NCBI GenBank assembly: GCA_016704445.1
Contig: JADJAE010000005.1
Coordinates: 124,001-188,000, forward strand
Origin: Deltaproteobacteria bacterium
GTDB lineage: Bacteria > Myxococcota_A > Polyangia > Polyangiales > Ga0077539
Length of the DNA: 64,000 nucleotides
Direction: 5' to 3'
Part shown: in pieces, positions 34,787 to 43,859 of the stretch
Position numbering within the stretch: the stretch's first letter is position 1
How the letters are laid out: each line of letters opens with the position of its first letter
The notes under the pieces: model-generated
Databases searched by the model: none
Told to the model about the DNA's origin: nothing
The model's input: only the letters and a program-made list of their open reading frames with translations
Made by a program: the position numbers and the translations under genes

Positions 34787-36733
34787 ATGCGCGCAAGGTC
34801 CCGCTTCGTACTCCCCCTCCTGGCCGTGCTCCTGGGTAGCTGCAGCAACGGCCCGGTCGACCCGGCGACCTTCGCGAGCGCGGTCACCCTCGACGACGCG
34901 ATCACCCGCGCGTCGGTCGCCTACGAGGTTCCGCGCGACCTGCTCGCGGCGGTGGCGTGGTCCGAGACGCGCTTCGGCAACCCGGTGGTCGCCGACGATC
35001 ACGAGCACCCGGCCGACCGCGAGGCCGACCGCGAGTCCCATGGTCAGCCCGAACTAGGACCGCTGCACCTCCGCGCCACCGGGACGCTCGACACGGTCTC
35101 CCGCGCCCGCGCGCTGCTCGGCGTCGGCGAGGAGGCCCTTCGCAGCAACACTGGCCTCGGCGTGGCGGGCGCCGCGGCGGTGCTGGCGGAACTCGGCGCG
35201 CAGACCGGCGCAGACCCCGACGACCTGGCCACCTGGGCCGAGGCCGTGGCCCGCTACTCGGGCCTGCGCGACCGGGTGATGCAGGTCTCCTACGCCTCGC
35301 AGGTCTTCGCGACGCTGCGCTCCGGCGTGACCGAGCGGTCGTTTACAGGAGAGCGTATTCGCCTCGCCGCGCACCCCTCCCTCCCGGCCGCCGAGGAGCG
35401 CCTCGGGGTGCGGCAGGCGGTGTCGGAGAGCGCGGACTACGGCCCGGCGCGATGGGTGCCCGCGTCGACGAGCAACTACACCCGCGGGCGCTCCGGGGGG
35501 AGCATCCAGTACGTGGTCATCCACACGATGCAGGGCTCCTACGCGGGCAGCACGTCGTGGTTCCAGAACCCCGCGGCGGGGGCGTCGGCGCACTACAACA
35601 TCCGCTCGTCGGACGGCGAGATCACCCAGATGGTCGCCCACGGCGACACCGCCTGGCACGCCGGCAACTGGAACATCAACCAGCGCTCCATCGGCATCGA
35701 GCACGAGGGCTACGTGGCCGATCCGGGCCGCTGGTACACCGAGCGGATGTACGTCGCGAGCGCGCGCCTCACCCGCGCCCTCTGCGACCGCTACGGCATC
35801 CCCATCGACCGCGCGCACATCATCGGCCACTACCAGGTTCCTCGCAGCGGCAGCGGGGCGCCGTGCTCGACGAGCGCCACCAACTGCGGCGGCGCGGGCG
35901 GCCACACCGACCCCGGCAACGGCGGCGGCGGCTGGAACTGGAGCCACTACCTCGACCTCGTCCGCGGCGGAGGCAGCGTCACTCCCCCTCCTCCCCCTCC
36001 CCCGGCGACCCCCGCCTACGCGGCCACCTTCGTGGGCGCGAGCTGCCCCACGGCCGCGACCTCGGGTGACCGCCCGGTGGCCTGGTTCGAGTTCCGCAAC
36101 ACGGGCACCGCCACCTGGGCTGCGGGGAGCACCCGCCTCGGCACGACGGGTCCTCGCGATCACAACGGCGTCTTCTTCGACATGGAGAACTGGGTCGCCC
36201 GCAACCGCCCCTCCGGGGTCGACCGCGCCACGGCGCCCGGCGCGGTGGGCCGCTTCTCCTTCGTGCTGGGCATCCCCGGCGGTCACCGCCGCCACCACCC
36301 TCGACGAGACCTACGGCCCGGTGCAGGAGGGCGTCGCCTGGTTCGGCGGCGAGACCTCCGCGCGATGCTCCGTCCGGGTGAGCCCCCGCGCCGTGCCCCC
36401 GCCTCCGGTGGTCGACGCCGGCAGCCCGGCGCCCGTCGACGTCCCCCCGGTGATGCCCGTCGACGCCGGGAGCCCGCGATGCCGGGAGAGCCCGTCGATG
36501 CCGGGAGCCCAGAGCCCATCGACGCCGGGAGCCCGGAGCCCATCGACGCGGGAGGAGAGCCTCCAACCGGTGACGATGCCGGTGTCCTCGGCGACGAGCT
36601 GGCGGAGGTGTCCGGCTCGCTCGACGGCGGGTGCAGCACCGCGCCCTCCAGCGGCGGCGCAGGCGTCCGAGGCGGCCTCTGCCTCGCCGCGCTGGCCCTG
36701 GTCGCAAGCGCCCGTCGTCGACGCCGCGCGTAG
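34787..36733 (+). CDS. N-acetylmuramoyl-L-alanine amidase lipoprotein with Ig-like and MYXO-CTERM ends; double frame change
   Basis: 649 codons from ATG 34787. The signal MRARSRFVLPLLAVLLGSCS may be a lipobox (Cys19). Residues about 35-180 have a lytic-transglycosylase-like start (VAWSETRFGNP, with Glu60). The Amidase_2 domain (about 240-385) has VVIHTMQGSYAG, IGIEHEGYV, IIGHYQVP and HTDPG, the zinc ligands. Next is an Ig/NBR1-like domain (SCPTAATSGDRPVAWFEFRN, TTGPRDHNGVFFDM). At the CCCC run 36274-36277 the frame leaves the domain; its last strands (TTLDETYGPVQEGVAWFGGE) appear in frame +1 until about 36476, then the original frame resumes with GEPVDAGSPEPIDAG repeats and a MYXO-CTERM tail (GGCSTAPSSGGAGVRG, then a hydrophobic segment and RRRRRA). 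The paralogue at 44351 has this domain unbroken. Confidence 0.85.
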   Translation: MRARSRFVLPLLAVLLGSCSNGPVDPATFASAVTLDDAITRASVAYEVPRDLLAAVAWSETRFGNPVVADDHEHPADREADRESHGQPELGPLHLRATGTLDTVSRARALLGVGEEALRSNTGLGVAGAAAVLAELGAQTGADPDDLATWAEAVARYSGLRDRVMQVSYASQVFATLRSGVTERSFTGERIRLAAHPSLPAAEERLGVRQAVSESADYGPARWVPASTSNYTRGRSGGSIQYVVIHTMQGSYAGSTSWFQNPAAGASAHYNIRSSDGEITQMVAHGDTAWHAGNWNINQRSIGIEHEGYVADPGRWYTERMYVASARLTRALCDRYGIPIDRAHIIGHYQVPRSGSGAPCSTSATNCGGAGGHTDPGNGGGGWNWSHYLDLVRGGGSVTPPPPPPPATPAYAATFVGASCPTAATSGDRPVAWFEFRNTGTATWAAGSTRLGTTGPRDHNGVFFDMENWVARNRPSGVDRATAPGAVGRFSFVLGIPGGHRRHHPRRDLRPGAGGRRLVRRRDLRAMLRPGEPPRRAPASGGRRRQPGARRRPPGDARRRREPAMPGEPVDAGSPEPIDAGSPEPIDAGGEPPTGDDAGVLGDELAEVSGSLDGGCSTAPSSGGAGVRGGLCLAALALVASARRRRRA

Positions 36734-36813
36734 CGCCGACCCGCGAACCAGAGCGGTGGCCGGGTTGGTTGAGCACGGCATCCGAGGGCGCTTCCCCGGT
36801 ACGACCGCGCGGT

Positions 36814-36987
36814 GTCGGTGCCCAGAGCCAGACCCCGAGCGTCAGCGAGGGGGAGCGCCCGCTCGGGTCGTCAGTTCACGTCCGGAATCTCCGGTGATTC
36901 CTGCCAGAATCGCGGCGTCGGAGATCCGCGCTGACGACCCGAGCGGGCGCTCCCTCGCTGCGCTCGGGGCTGGCTCTGGGCACCGAC
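36814..36987. repeat. Palindromic element C (about 60-bp arms)
   Basis: The left arm 36814-36874 (GTCGGTGCCCAGAGCCAG... to GCTCGGGTCGTCAG) and right arm 36931-36987 are inverted copies with a few one-base gaps. The inner 56 bp are partly self-complementary as well (GGAATCTCCG with CGGAGATCC). It sits in the 331-bp gap after the amidase gene, upstream of a gene on the same strand. No coding frame is convincing here. It does not carry the CACCCCAGGCAATAACAGGA core of elements A and B. It may act as a terminator or be a separate palindromic repeat. Confidence 0.85.
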
Positions 36988-37064
36988 TCACGGGGCGGAC
37001 GTGACCATCAGAACTCTCCCCCACCAGCACCAACGACCCGCCGAGAGGGTGTTAGCCTCGGCGC

Positions 37065-38366
37065 ATGGGGCGTCCTGAAAGCATCGCGGGGCTGCTGGTG
37101 GAGCTCGTCCGTCGTCGCGGGGTGCCGCGGTGGACGCGGGCCCTCGTCGCAGCGGGCGCGGCCGTGACGGCGGGGGTGGCGCTCTCGCGAACGCACGAGG
37201 CGAGGCCCGCGCCGCGCCCATCGACCGAACTCACCCGCTGGATGACCGCTCCCCTCGACGGGTCGGTCCTCTTCGTCGACCCCGCCGCGGTCGCTACCGA
37301 CCTGGGCTGGGTCGTCGCCTGGACGCGCTGGGAGCGCAGGGGCGAGCCTGTCGTGCAGGTCGCGGCGCTCGATCGCAGCGGCAGCCTCCGTGGCGTCACC
37401 CGATCGGTCTCGCCGCCCGGCTCCTTCGCGCGAGGGCCCTCGCTCGCCCGCAGCGGGGCGCGCGTCGCCGTGGCGTGGACGAGCTCGAACTCAGTCAGAT
37501 CGTCGATCCGGCCATGGCTCGCCGTCGTCGACGCCGAAGCCCAGGTGCTGGTCCCCGCGAGGCCGGTGAGCGCCGGGCCGGAGCAGACCTTCGACGCGGA
37601 GGTCGCGAGCGACGGTCAGGGCTGGGGCGTGGCGTGGAGATCCTGGTCCCCGTCCCATCCCGGCCTGACGCTCGCCCTGCTGACACCCGACGGCGCGCCG
37701 CGTGGTCCGATCACCCGCCTCCCCGTCGACCACGTTGGCGTCGGCGTGGGTCTCGCCTGGATGGGCGACGCGTGGTTCGCACCGGTCGCGTCCTACGACT
37801 ACGAGCGCGACCGCAGCGCACTGCAGCTCCACTGGTTCGACCGGGGCGGACGGCTGATCGAGTCGCGCTCGATGGCTCCCTCGCGCGGCGAGATCGGCCC
37901 GCTCCAGGCGACCGCGCGAGGCGCGACCGCGTGGATCAGCTGGGGCGACGACGCAGGCTTCGGCGTCCGTCACGACCCGCGCGCCGCCTCCTTCGAGGGG
38001 CGCCGGACGGCGGCGGGCCCGGTCGCGCTCGGGCCGCGCCGCAGCGGCAGCATCCCCACCCTCGCGTGCACCGCGACGGGGTGCACGAGCGCCTGGATCG
38101 GCCTGCCCGAGGACGGAGACGAGGCCGCTGCCTTACACGTCCATGTATTCGATACCTCGGGCGCGCCGCGCGGCGCCGCCCGGCGCATCGGCCCGAGGGC
38201 GTCGTTCGACCGGCGGCGCGGCGTCGCTCTCGCAGGTTCGCCGGACGAGCGAGAGTCCCTCGCCCTCTGGGGCGTCCGTCAGGGCGACGCCTCGCGGCTG
38301 ATGAGCGTCCGGCTCGACGCCGACGGCGCTCCGCGCACCCCGCCCGCCGTGCTCCCGCTGCCCTGA
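37065..38366 (+). CDS. Exported beta-propeller-like protein of unknown function
   Basis: 433 residues. A basic N-terminus and one membrane segment (ALVAAGAAVTAGVALSR, about 26-42) suggest an anchored or exported protein. The body consists of repeated strands with the pattern 'G.VVAWTRWERRG' / 'GVAWRSWSP' / 'TAWISWGDDAG' / 'TSAWIGLPEDG', spaced about 45-60 residues apart and each ending in a D-G or S-G turn. This resembles blades of a beta-propeller (about six). No enzyme motif. Similar 'VAW' repeat proteins are common in myxobacteria. Start ATG 37065. Confidence 0.7.
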   Translation: MGRPESIAGLLVELVRRRGVPRWTRALVAAGAAVTAGVALSRTHEARPAPRPSTELTRWMTAPLDGSVLFVDPAAVATDLGWVVAWTRWERRGEPVVQVAALDRSGSLRGVTRSVSPPGSFARGPSLARSGARVAVAWTSSNSVRSSIRPWLAVVDAEAQVLVPARPVSAGPEQTFDAEVASDGQGWGVAWRSWSPSHPGLTLALLTPDGAPRGPITRLPVDHVGVGVGLAWMGDAWFAPVASYDYERDRSALQLHWFDRGGRLIESRSMAPSRGEIGPLQATARGATAWISWGDDAGFGVRHDPRAASFEGRRTAAGPVALGPRRSGSIPTLACTATGCTSAWIGLPEDGDEAAALHVHVFDTSGAPRGAARRIGPRASFDRRRGVALAGSPDERESLALWGVRQGDASRLMSVRLDADGAPRTPPAVLPLP

Positions 38367-38411
38367 GCCGCCGGCTGGCGCGTCCGCCCTCGCCACCATA
38401 GCTTCCCGCCC

Positions 38412-39122
38412 ATGAAGAACCTCAAGCTCGATGTCTGGTCGGACGTCGCGTGCCCCTGGTGCTACGTCGGCAAGCGCAGGCTCGAAGCCGCCCTCGCGGA
38501 GTTTCCCCACCGCGACGCGGTGAGCATCACCTGGCACTCCTTCGAGCTCGACCCCTCGGCGCCCGCGGTGCAGCCCGCCGGGTCAAGCTATGTCACGCTG
38601 CTCGCGAAGAAGTACGGCCGCTTCCTCGCCCAGGCCCAGGGGATGCTCGACAACATGACGAAGGTGGGCGCCGAGGTCGGGCTCGAGCTGCGCTTCGACA
38701 AGGCCCACTCGGGCAACACCTTCGACGCCCACCGGCTGCTCCACCTCGCGGCAGAGAAGGGCGTCCAGGGCGCCATGAAGGAGCGCCTGCTCCGCGCCCA
38801 CTTTACCGAGGGCGAGGCCGTCAGCGACCGCGAGACGCTGGCGAGGCTCGCGGCCGAGGCAGGCATCGTGGAGTCCGAGGCGCGCGCGATGCTGGCCAGC
38901 GACCGCTACGCCGACGAGGTGCGCGCCGACGAGCGCAACGCGCGCGAGATCGGCATCACGGGCGTTCCGTTCTTCGCGGTGGCCGAGCGCTACGGGGTGT
39001 CGGGGGCGCAGCCGCCGGAGGTGCTGCTGGAGGTGCTGGAGAAGGCCTGGAGCGAGCTCTCCGAGGCGCCCGAGTCGGTGACCGGCGAGGGCTCTGTCTG
39101 CGGCCCCGACGGCTGCGTCTGA
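38412..39122 (+). CDS. FrnE-like DsbA-family thiol oxidoreductase
   Basis: 236 residues, no signal peptide, so cytoplasmic. Thioredoxin-fold active site CPWC at 14-17 (WSDVACPWCYVGKRRLE) with cis-Pro in ITGVPFFAVAERYGVSGAQP. The helical insert has the 'F-D-x-x-x-x-N-T-x-D-A-H-R-L' block (FDKAHSGNTFDAHRLLH), a hallmark of FrnE/2-hydroxychromene-isomerase-like DsbA proteins. A C-terminal CGPDGC pair resembles the second redox pair described for FrnE of Deinococcus. Likely a cytoplasmic disulfide isomerase in oxidative stress. RBS is weak; start ATG 38412. Confidence 0.88.
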   Translation: MKNLKLDVWSDVACPWCYVGKRRLEAALAEFPHRDAVSITWHSFELDPSAPAVQPAGSSYVTLLAKKYGRFLAQAQGMLDNMTKVGAEVGLELRFDKAHSGNTFDAHRLLHLAAEKGVQGAMKERLLRAHFTEGEAVSDRETLARLAAEAGIVESEARAMLASDRYADEVRADERNAREIGITGVPFFAVAERYGVSGAQPPEVLLEVLEKAWSELSEAPESVTGEGSVCGPDGCV

Positions 39123-39123
39123 G

Positions 39124-40587
39124 TCACCCTCCCCGGCTGCGGGCCGAGGTGTAGATCGTCGGCCCGCGCAGGTTCTCGTCGATGCTCAGCGGGTGGCGCA
39201 CCGAGGGGTGGGCCCGCTGGGCGCAGTTGTTTCTCTCGCAGCTGCGGCAGGTGACGCCCACCTCGATGGCGATGCGGTCGCTGCTCAGGTCGACGCCGTC
39301 GGCGTAGACGAGCTCGCTCGCGTGCTCGACCTTGCACCCCAGGCCGATGGCCTGCAGCGGGTGCTGGTGCAGGTACCCGGAGGCGTCTTTCTGCACCGTG
39401 CGGGCGAGGCAGAAGTACTTCTGCCCGTCGGGCATCTCCGACACCTGGATGCGGATCATCCCCGGGGTGTTGAAGGCCACGAAGACGTTCCATTTGGGGC
39501 AGGCGCCGGAGAAGCGGGCGAAGCCGATGCCCGAGGCCGAGAAGCGCTTGGAGATGTTGCCCGCCACGTCGATGCGCATCATGTGAAACGGCACGCCCTC
39601 CGCGCCCTGCCGTCGAAGCGTGGTCACCCGGTGGCACACCTGCTCGAAGCCCACCCGGAAGCGGCGGCTCAGCACGTCGAGGTCGTAGCGCTCGTCCCTC
39701 GCCGCGCGGAGGAAGCTCGTGTAGGGCATCAGCACCGCCGAGGCCACGTAGTTGGCCAGCGCGACCCGGGCCAGCGCCCGAGACTCGGGCGAGGTGAGCA
39801 GCGGGTCCTCGCAGATGCGGTCGAGCTCGGGCCGAGCCTCCAGCAGCCCGATCTGGTGGGCGAGCTGAAACGAACGGCTGCGCGTGGGCAGCAGCTCCGA
39901 GAGGTAGAGCCGACGCATCGCCGGGTCGTAGCGGCGCAGCGTGCCGCGCTCGTCCACCGAGCGCACCACCGTCACCTCGATGCCGTGCGTGCGCTGTAGC
40001 CACTGGGCCAGGCCCCGGTACATGTCGTCGGTCTCCAGCCGCGCGTCACGCACCAGGCGCTCGGCCTGGGCCTCCAGGTCGGGGAAGTGGTTCATCCGCG
40101 CCTGGATGAGGTCGTTGACCTCCTCGGTGGGAGCGCGAGACAGCGTGATCGCACCGGCCTCGTCGTCGTGCATCCTCGCGGCGAGCGTGTCCGTCGACTC
40201 CCTCGCGCTCTTGTACGCGCGGTAGAGCGACAGCACCGCCTGCGCCGCGTTGGGCGCCGCGGCCACAAGCTCTCGCACGTCGGCGTTGGTGAGCCCGTTG
40301 GGCTCGAAGAGCGGATCGCCGAACACCTCCCGCAGCGCCTGCTCGGCGCGCGTGTCGACCTCCGACGAGAAGGCCCCCAGGTCGACCCCCAGCTCGCTCG
40401 CGACGCGCAGCAACATCGTCGCCGGCAGCGGGCGCTTGTTGGCCTCGATGAGGTTCAGGTAGCTCCCGGAGATGCCCAGCCGCTCGGCGAGCTGCGCCTG
40501 CGACATCTCCCGCTGCCTGCGGAGCGCCCGCACCTTCTCCCCGAGCCGCGCCAGGTCGCCCTGCTTGCTTGCCTTCCGTATGGCCAT
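39124..40587 (-). CDS. ScfR/RamB/MldR-type transcriptional regulator of acetyl-CoA metabolism
   Basis: 487 residues. The N-terminal XRE helix-turn-helix spans about 12-70 (LGEKVRALRRQREMSQAQLA, with LGISGSYLNLIEANKRPLP). The middle is an IrrE-like domain whose zinc motif is lost (SFQLAHQIGLLE in place of HExxH). The C-terminal short-chain-acyl-binding domain (about 300-480) has GACPKWNVFVAF and the Cys motif VTCRSCERNNCAQRAHPS. RamB in Corynebacterium and ScfR/MldR relatives bind operators near isocitrate lyase and malate synthase genes and respond to acyl-CoA. This gene is divergent from aceB-aceA across 119 bp, so it probably regulates them. Confidence 0.9.
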   Translation of the reverse strand: MAIRKASKQGDLARLGEKVRALRRQREMSQAQLAERLGISGSYLNLIEANKRPLPATMLLRVASELGVDLGAFSSEVDTRAEQALREVFGDPLFEPNGLTNADVRELVAAAPNAAQAVLSLYRAYKSARESTDTLAARMHDDEAGAITLSRAPTEEVNDLIQARMNHFPDLEAQAERLVRDARLETDDMYRGLAQWLQRTHGIEVTVVRSVDERGTLRRYDPAMRRLYLSELLPTRSRSFQLAHQIGLLEARPELDRICEDPLLTSPESRALARVALANYVASAVLMPYTSFLRAARDERYDLDVLSRRFRVGFEQVCHRVTTLRRQGAEGVPFHMMRIDVAGNISKRFSASGIGFARFSGACPKWNVFVAFNTPGMIRIQVSEMPDGQKYFCLARTVQKDASGYLHQHPLQAIGLGCKVEHASELVYADGVDLSSDRIAIEVGVTCRSCERNNCAQRAHPSVRHPLSIDENLRGPTIYTSARSRGG

Positions 40588-40706
40588 CGCTGGTCAGTGA
40601 TCTTTACCAGTCAACACCTGTCATTGACAAACATTGACAACAGAAACCATCTATTTTCCTCGCGGCACTTGTTGATATTGACCGATTGACCAACACTGTT
40701 GCTGCC
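40588..40706. promoter_or_regulatory. AT-richer control region between the ScfR-type gene and aceB with TTGAC repeats
   Basis: This 119-bp gap is noticeably AT-richer than the surroundings. TTGAC(A/C) occurs at 40624, 40634, 40678 and 40686, and in reverse (GTCAA) near 40607. The first pair, ATTGACAA-ACATTGACAA, is a direct repeat with 10-bp period, about one helical turn; the second pair repeats every 8 bp. Such clustered repeats suit a regulator that binds side by side on one face of the helix. TTGACA also equals a -35 consensus, but no convincing -10 stands at 17 bp from either copy. Confidence 0.6.
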
Positions 40707-42293
40707 ATGACGAGCACTGGTTTGACGATCGGGGGAGCGATGGAGCCGGGCTTCGAGACGGTGCTGACGCCTGCGGCGCTGGCCTTCGTCGAGTCGCTGG
40801 TGAGAACCTTCGGCGGGCGGGTGGACGAGCTCCTCGCGGCGCGCCGCGCCCGGGCGAAGGGCTTCGAGACGGCCGATGGGTGGGACTTCCTCCCGGAGAC
40901 GGCCTCGGTGAGGGCGGGCGACTGGAAGGTCGCGAAGCTCCCGGCCGACCTGCTCGACCGGAGGGTGGAGATCACCGGCCCGGTAGAGCGCAAGATGATC
41001 ATCAACGCCCTGAATTCCGGGGCGAACGTGTTCATGGCCGACTTCGAGGACGCCAACTCCCCCACCTGGTCGAACCAGATCACCGGGCAGGTGAACCTCA
41101 TGGACGCCGTGCGCCGTCGCATCGAGTTCACCGACCCGAAGTCGGGCAAGCAGTACCGGCTCAACGCCAACCCTGCGGTGCTCTTCGTGCGCCCTCGGGG
41201 ATGGCACCTGAGGGAGCGGCACCTGCTCGTCGACGGGAGGGACGTCCCCGGCGGGCTCTTCGACTTCGGCCTCTTCTTCTTCCACAACGCCAAGGAGCAA
41301 CTCGCCCGAGGCACTGGCCCCTACTTCTACCTCCCCAAGATGGAGCACCACCTGGAGGCCCGCCTCTGGAACGACGTGTTCCTCTTTGCCCAGGAGGCGC
41401 TCGGGGTGCCGCGCGGGTCGATCAAGGCCACGGTGCTCATCGAGACGCTGCCCGCGGCCTTCCAGATGGACGAGATCCTGTACGAGCTGCGCGAGCACTC
41501 CGCGGGGCTCAACTGCGGCCGCTGGGACTACATCTTCTCGTTCATCAAGAAGCGCGCGGCGGACCCCACCTCGCTGCTCCCCGACCGCGGTCAGGTCACG
41601 ATGGACAAGGCCTTCCTCAAGGCCTACGCGCAGCTCCTCATCCGCACCTGCCACCGCCGCGGGGTGCACGCGATGGGCGGCATGGCGGCGCAGATCCCGA
41701 TCAAGGACGACCCCGCGGCCAACGAGGCCGCCCTCGCCCGGGTGCGCGCCGACAAGCTGCGCGAGGTGAGCGACGGCCATGACGGCACCTGGGTGGCGCA
41801 CCCCGGCCTCGTGGCGGTGGCGAGGGAGATCTTCGACGCCCACATGCCCACGGCCAACCAGATCAGCCGGCTGCGCGAGGACGTGAACGTCACCCGCGCC
41901 GACCTGCTGGTGCCCCACACCGGGACGCGCTCCGAGGCGGGGCTCCGTCACAACGTGAGGGTGGGCATCCAGTACATCGAGTCCTGGCTGCGCGGGAATG
42001 GCTGCGTGCCGCTCTACAACCTGATGGAAGACGCCGCGACCGCGGAGATCGCCCGCGCCCAGGTGTGGCAGTGGGTGCGCTACGGCGTCGCGCTCGAAGA
42101 CGGCTCGGTGGTGACCGCCGAGCGGCTTCACACGGTCATCGACGAGGAGATGGCCCGCATCGCAACCGAACAGGGAGCGGCGCGCATGGAGCGCGGTCGC
42201 TTCGCCGACGCCCGCAAGCTCTTCGAGGAGCTTTCGACGGCGCCCACCTTCGAGGAATTCCTGACCCTGCCCGCGTACCAGATGCTCGGCTGA
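40707..42293 (+). CDS. aceB: Malate synthase A
   Basis: 528 residues from ATG 40707; the frame has an earlier TTG at 40686 and another ATG at 40740. The family signature is NVFMADFEDANSPTWSNQITGQVNLMDAV, with the active-site acidic residues, then RPRGWHLRERHLLVDG, KMEHHLEARLWNDVF and the end motif PLYNLMEDAATAEIARAQVWQW. It condenses glyoxylate with acetyl-CoA to malate. Length matches E. coli AceB (533). It precedes aceA by 55 bp on the same strand, giving a glyoxylate-shunt operon. Confidence 0.97.
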   Translation: MTSTGLTIGGAMEPGFETVLTPAALAFVESLVRTFGGRVDELLAARRARAKGFETADGWDFLPETASVRAGDWKVAKLPADLLDRRVEITGPVERKMIINALNSGANVFMADFEDANSPTWSNQITGQVNLMDAVRRRIEFTDPKSGKQYRLNANPAVLFVRPRGWHLRERHLLVDGRDVPGGLFDFGLFFFHNAKEQLARGTGPYFYLPKMEHHLEARLWNDVFLFAQEALGVPRGSIKATVLIETLPAAFQMDEILYELREHSAGLNCGRWDYIFSFIKKRAADPTSLLPDRGQVTMDKAFLKAYAQLLIRTCHRRGVHAMGGMAAQIPIKDDPAANEAALARVRADKLREVSDGHDGTWVAHPGLVAVAREIFDAHMPTANQISRLREDVNVTRADLLVPHTGTRSEAGLRHNVRVGIQYIESWLRGNGCVPLYNLMEDAATAEIARAQVWQWVRYGVALEDGSVVTAERLHTVIDEEMARIATEQGAARMERGRFADARKLFEELSTAPTFEEFLTLPAYQMLG

Positions 42294-42348
42294 TTCGAGC
42301 CTTCCACCCATTGACCCTTCACTCCCTCTCAACAAGGAAGAGACACCG

Positions 42349-43629
42349 ATGAGCAACGACCAGTTCAGCCCCACCGAGTACGTCAGCAACACCGCCCCGG
42401 GTCGCTACGACGGCATCACCCGCACGTACAGCATCGCGGACGTGCAGAAGCTCCGTAACAGCATCCGCATCGAGCACACCCTGGCGCAGCGCGGCTCGCG
42501 CAAGCTCTGGGAGTTGCTGCACTCGGAGCCCTTCGTCAACGCCCTCGGCGCGCTCACTGGCAACCAGGCGATGCAGCAGGTGCGGGCCGGGCTCAAGGCC
42601 ATCTACCTCTCCGGGTGGCAGGTCGCGGCGGACGCCAACAACGCGGGCCAGATGTACCCCGACCAGTCGCTCTACCCCGCGGACAGCGTCCCGGCGGTGG
42701 TGAAGAAGATCAACCAGGCGCTGCAGCGCGCCGACCAGATCGAGCACTCCGAGGGTCGCCATGAGCGCGACTGGTTCGCGCCCATCATGGCCGACGCGGA
42801 GGCCGGCTTCGGCGGACCGCTCAACTCCTATGAGCTGATGCGCGCGATGATCGAGGCCGGAGCCTCCGGCGTCCACTTCGAGGACCAGCTCGCCTCGGAG
42901 AAGAAGTGCGGCCACATGGGCGGCAAGGTGCTGGTGCCGACGTCGCAGTTCCTTCGGTCGCTCACCGCGGCGCGCCTCGCGGCCGACGTGATGGACGTCC
43001 CCACGGTGCTCGTCGCCCGCACCGACGCCGACAGCGCCAAGCTGCTGCTGTCCGATGTCGACGAGCGCGACCACGCCTTCATCGACACCAAGCTGGGCCG
43101 CACCGCCGAGGGCTTCTATCACCTCAAGGGTGGCATCGAGTGCGCCATCTCCCGCGCGCTCTCCTACGCCCCGGTCGCCGACCTGCTCTGGTGCGAGACC
43201 AGCACCCCCGACCTCGCCCAGGCGAAGCAGTTCGCCGAAGGTGTCCAGAAGAAGTTTCCGGGCAAGATGCTCGCGTACAACTGCTCGCCCAGCTTCAACT
43301 GGAAGAAGAACCTCGACGACGCCACCATCGCGAAGTTCCAGCGCGAGCTCGGGGCCATGGGGTACAAGTTCCAGTTCGTGACGCTGGCGGGCTTCCACAC
43401 GCTCAACCACTCGATGTACGCGCTCGCCAACGACTACCGCGAGCGCGGCATGGCGGCGTACTCGAAGTTCCAGCAGGCGGAGTTCGACGACGAGAAGATC
43501 GGCTACACCGCCACGCGCCACCAGCGCGAGGTGGGCACCGGCTACTTCGACGAGGTCGCCCAGGTGATCTCCGGCGGCAAGGCCAGCACCCTCGCGCTGC
43601 ACGGCTCCACCGAAGAAGCCCAGTTCTGA
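42349..43629 (+). CDS. aceA: Isocitrate lyase
   Basis: 426 residues. The catalytic loop is KKCGHMGGKVLVP (about residues 184-196, with the nucleophile-loop Cys). WQVAADANNAGQMYPDQSLY, APIMADAEAGFGGP and NCSPSFNWKKNLDD are further family blocks. It splits isocitrate to glyoxylate and succinate; with AceB it bypasses the CO2-losing TCA steps on acetate or fatty acids. The upstream GGAAGAG (SD-like) precedes ATG 42349. Slightly shorter than E. coli AceA (434). The stop is followed by a 721-bp repeat-rich gap. Confidence 0.98.
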   Translation: MSNDQFSPTEYVSNTAPGRYDGITRTYSIADVQKLRNSIRIEHTLAQRGSRKLWELLHSEPFVNALGALTGNQAMQQVRAGLKAIYLSGWQVAADANNAGQMYPDQSLYPADSVPAVVKKINQALQRADQIEHSEGRHERDWFAPIMADAEAGFGGPLNSYELMRAMIEAGASGVHFEDQLASEKKCGHMGGKVLVPTSQFLRSLTAARLAADVMDVPTVLVARTDADSAKLLLSDVDERDHAFIDTKLGRTAEGFYHLKGGIECAISRALSYAPVADLLWCETSTPDLAQAKQFAEGVQKKFPGKMLAYNCSPSFNWKKNLDDATIAKFQRELGAMGYKFQFVTLAGFHTLNHSMYALANDYRERGMAAYSKFQQAEFDDEKIGYTATRHQREVGTGYFDEVAQVISGGKASTLALHGSTEEAQF

Positions 43630-43638
43630 TCAGCTGCC

Positions 43639-43832
43639 GTTCCGCGGGATGAACCCGGATTATTCACGTCGCGCGGTCTTCCGCAGGGTTGCTGCGAGGC
43701 GCGCAAAACAGACTGTCATGGGGGCCGAAACCCGACGTCGGCCGAGAAGTCATTGAGTTCCAGGTGGTTGCACCGGAACCCTCGGCTGATTCTGGGGTCG
43801 TCATGAATAATCCGGGTGAATCCCGCGGCAAC
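43639..43832. repeat. Palindromic element D (about 30-bp inverted ends)
   Basis: GTTCCGCGGGATGAACCCGG through ATTATTCACG (43639-43668) pairs with the region 43801-43832 (ending TCCCGCGGCAAC) as an imperfect inverted repeat. The end motif GTT(G)CCGCGGGATKMAYCC is shared by both ends of element A, 92 bp further on. The interior (43669-43800) also shows short palindromes such as GACGTCGGCC. It lies in the 721-bp intergenic stretch after aceA. Confidence 0.75.
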
Positions 43833-43859
43833 GTTGTTCTCATCAGGCAAGAGATCCAA

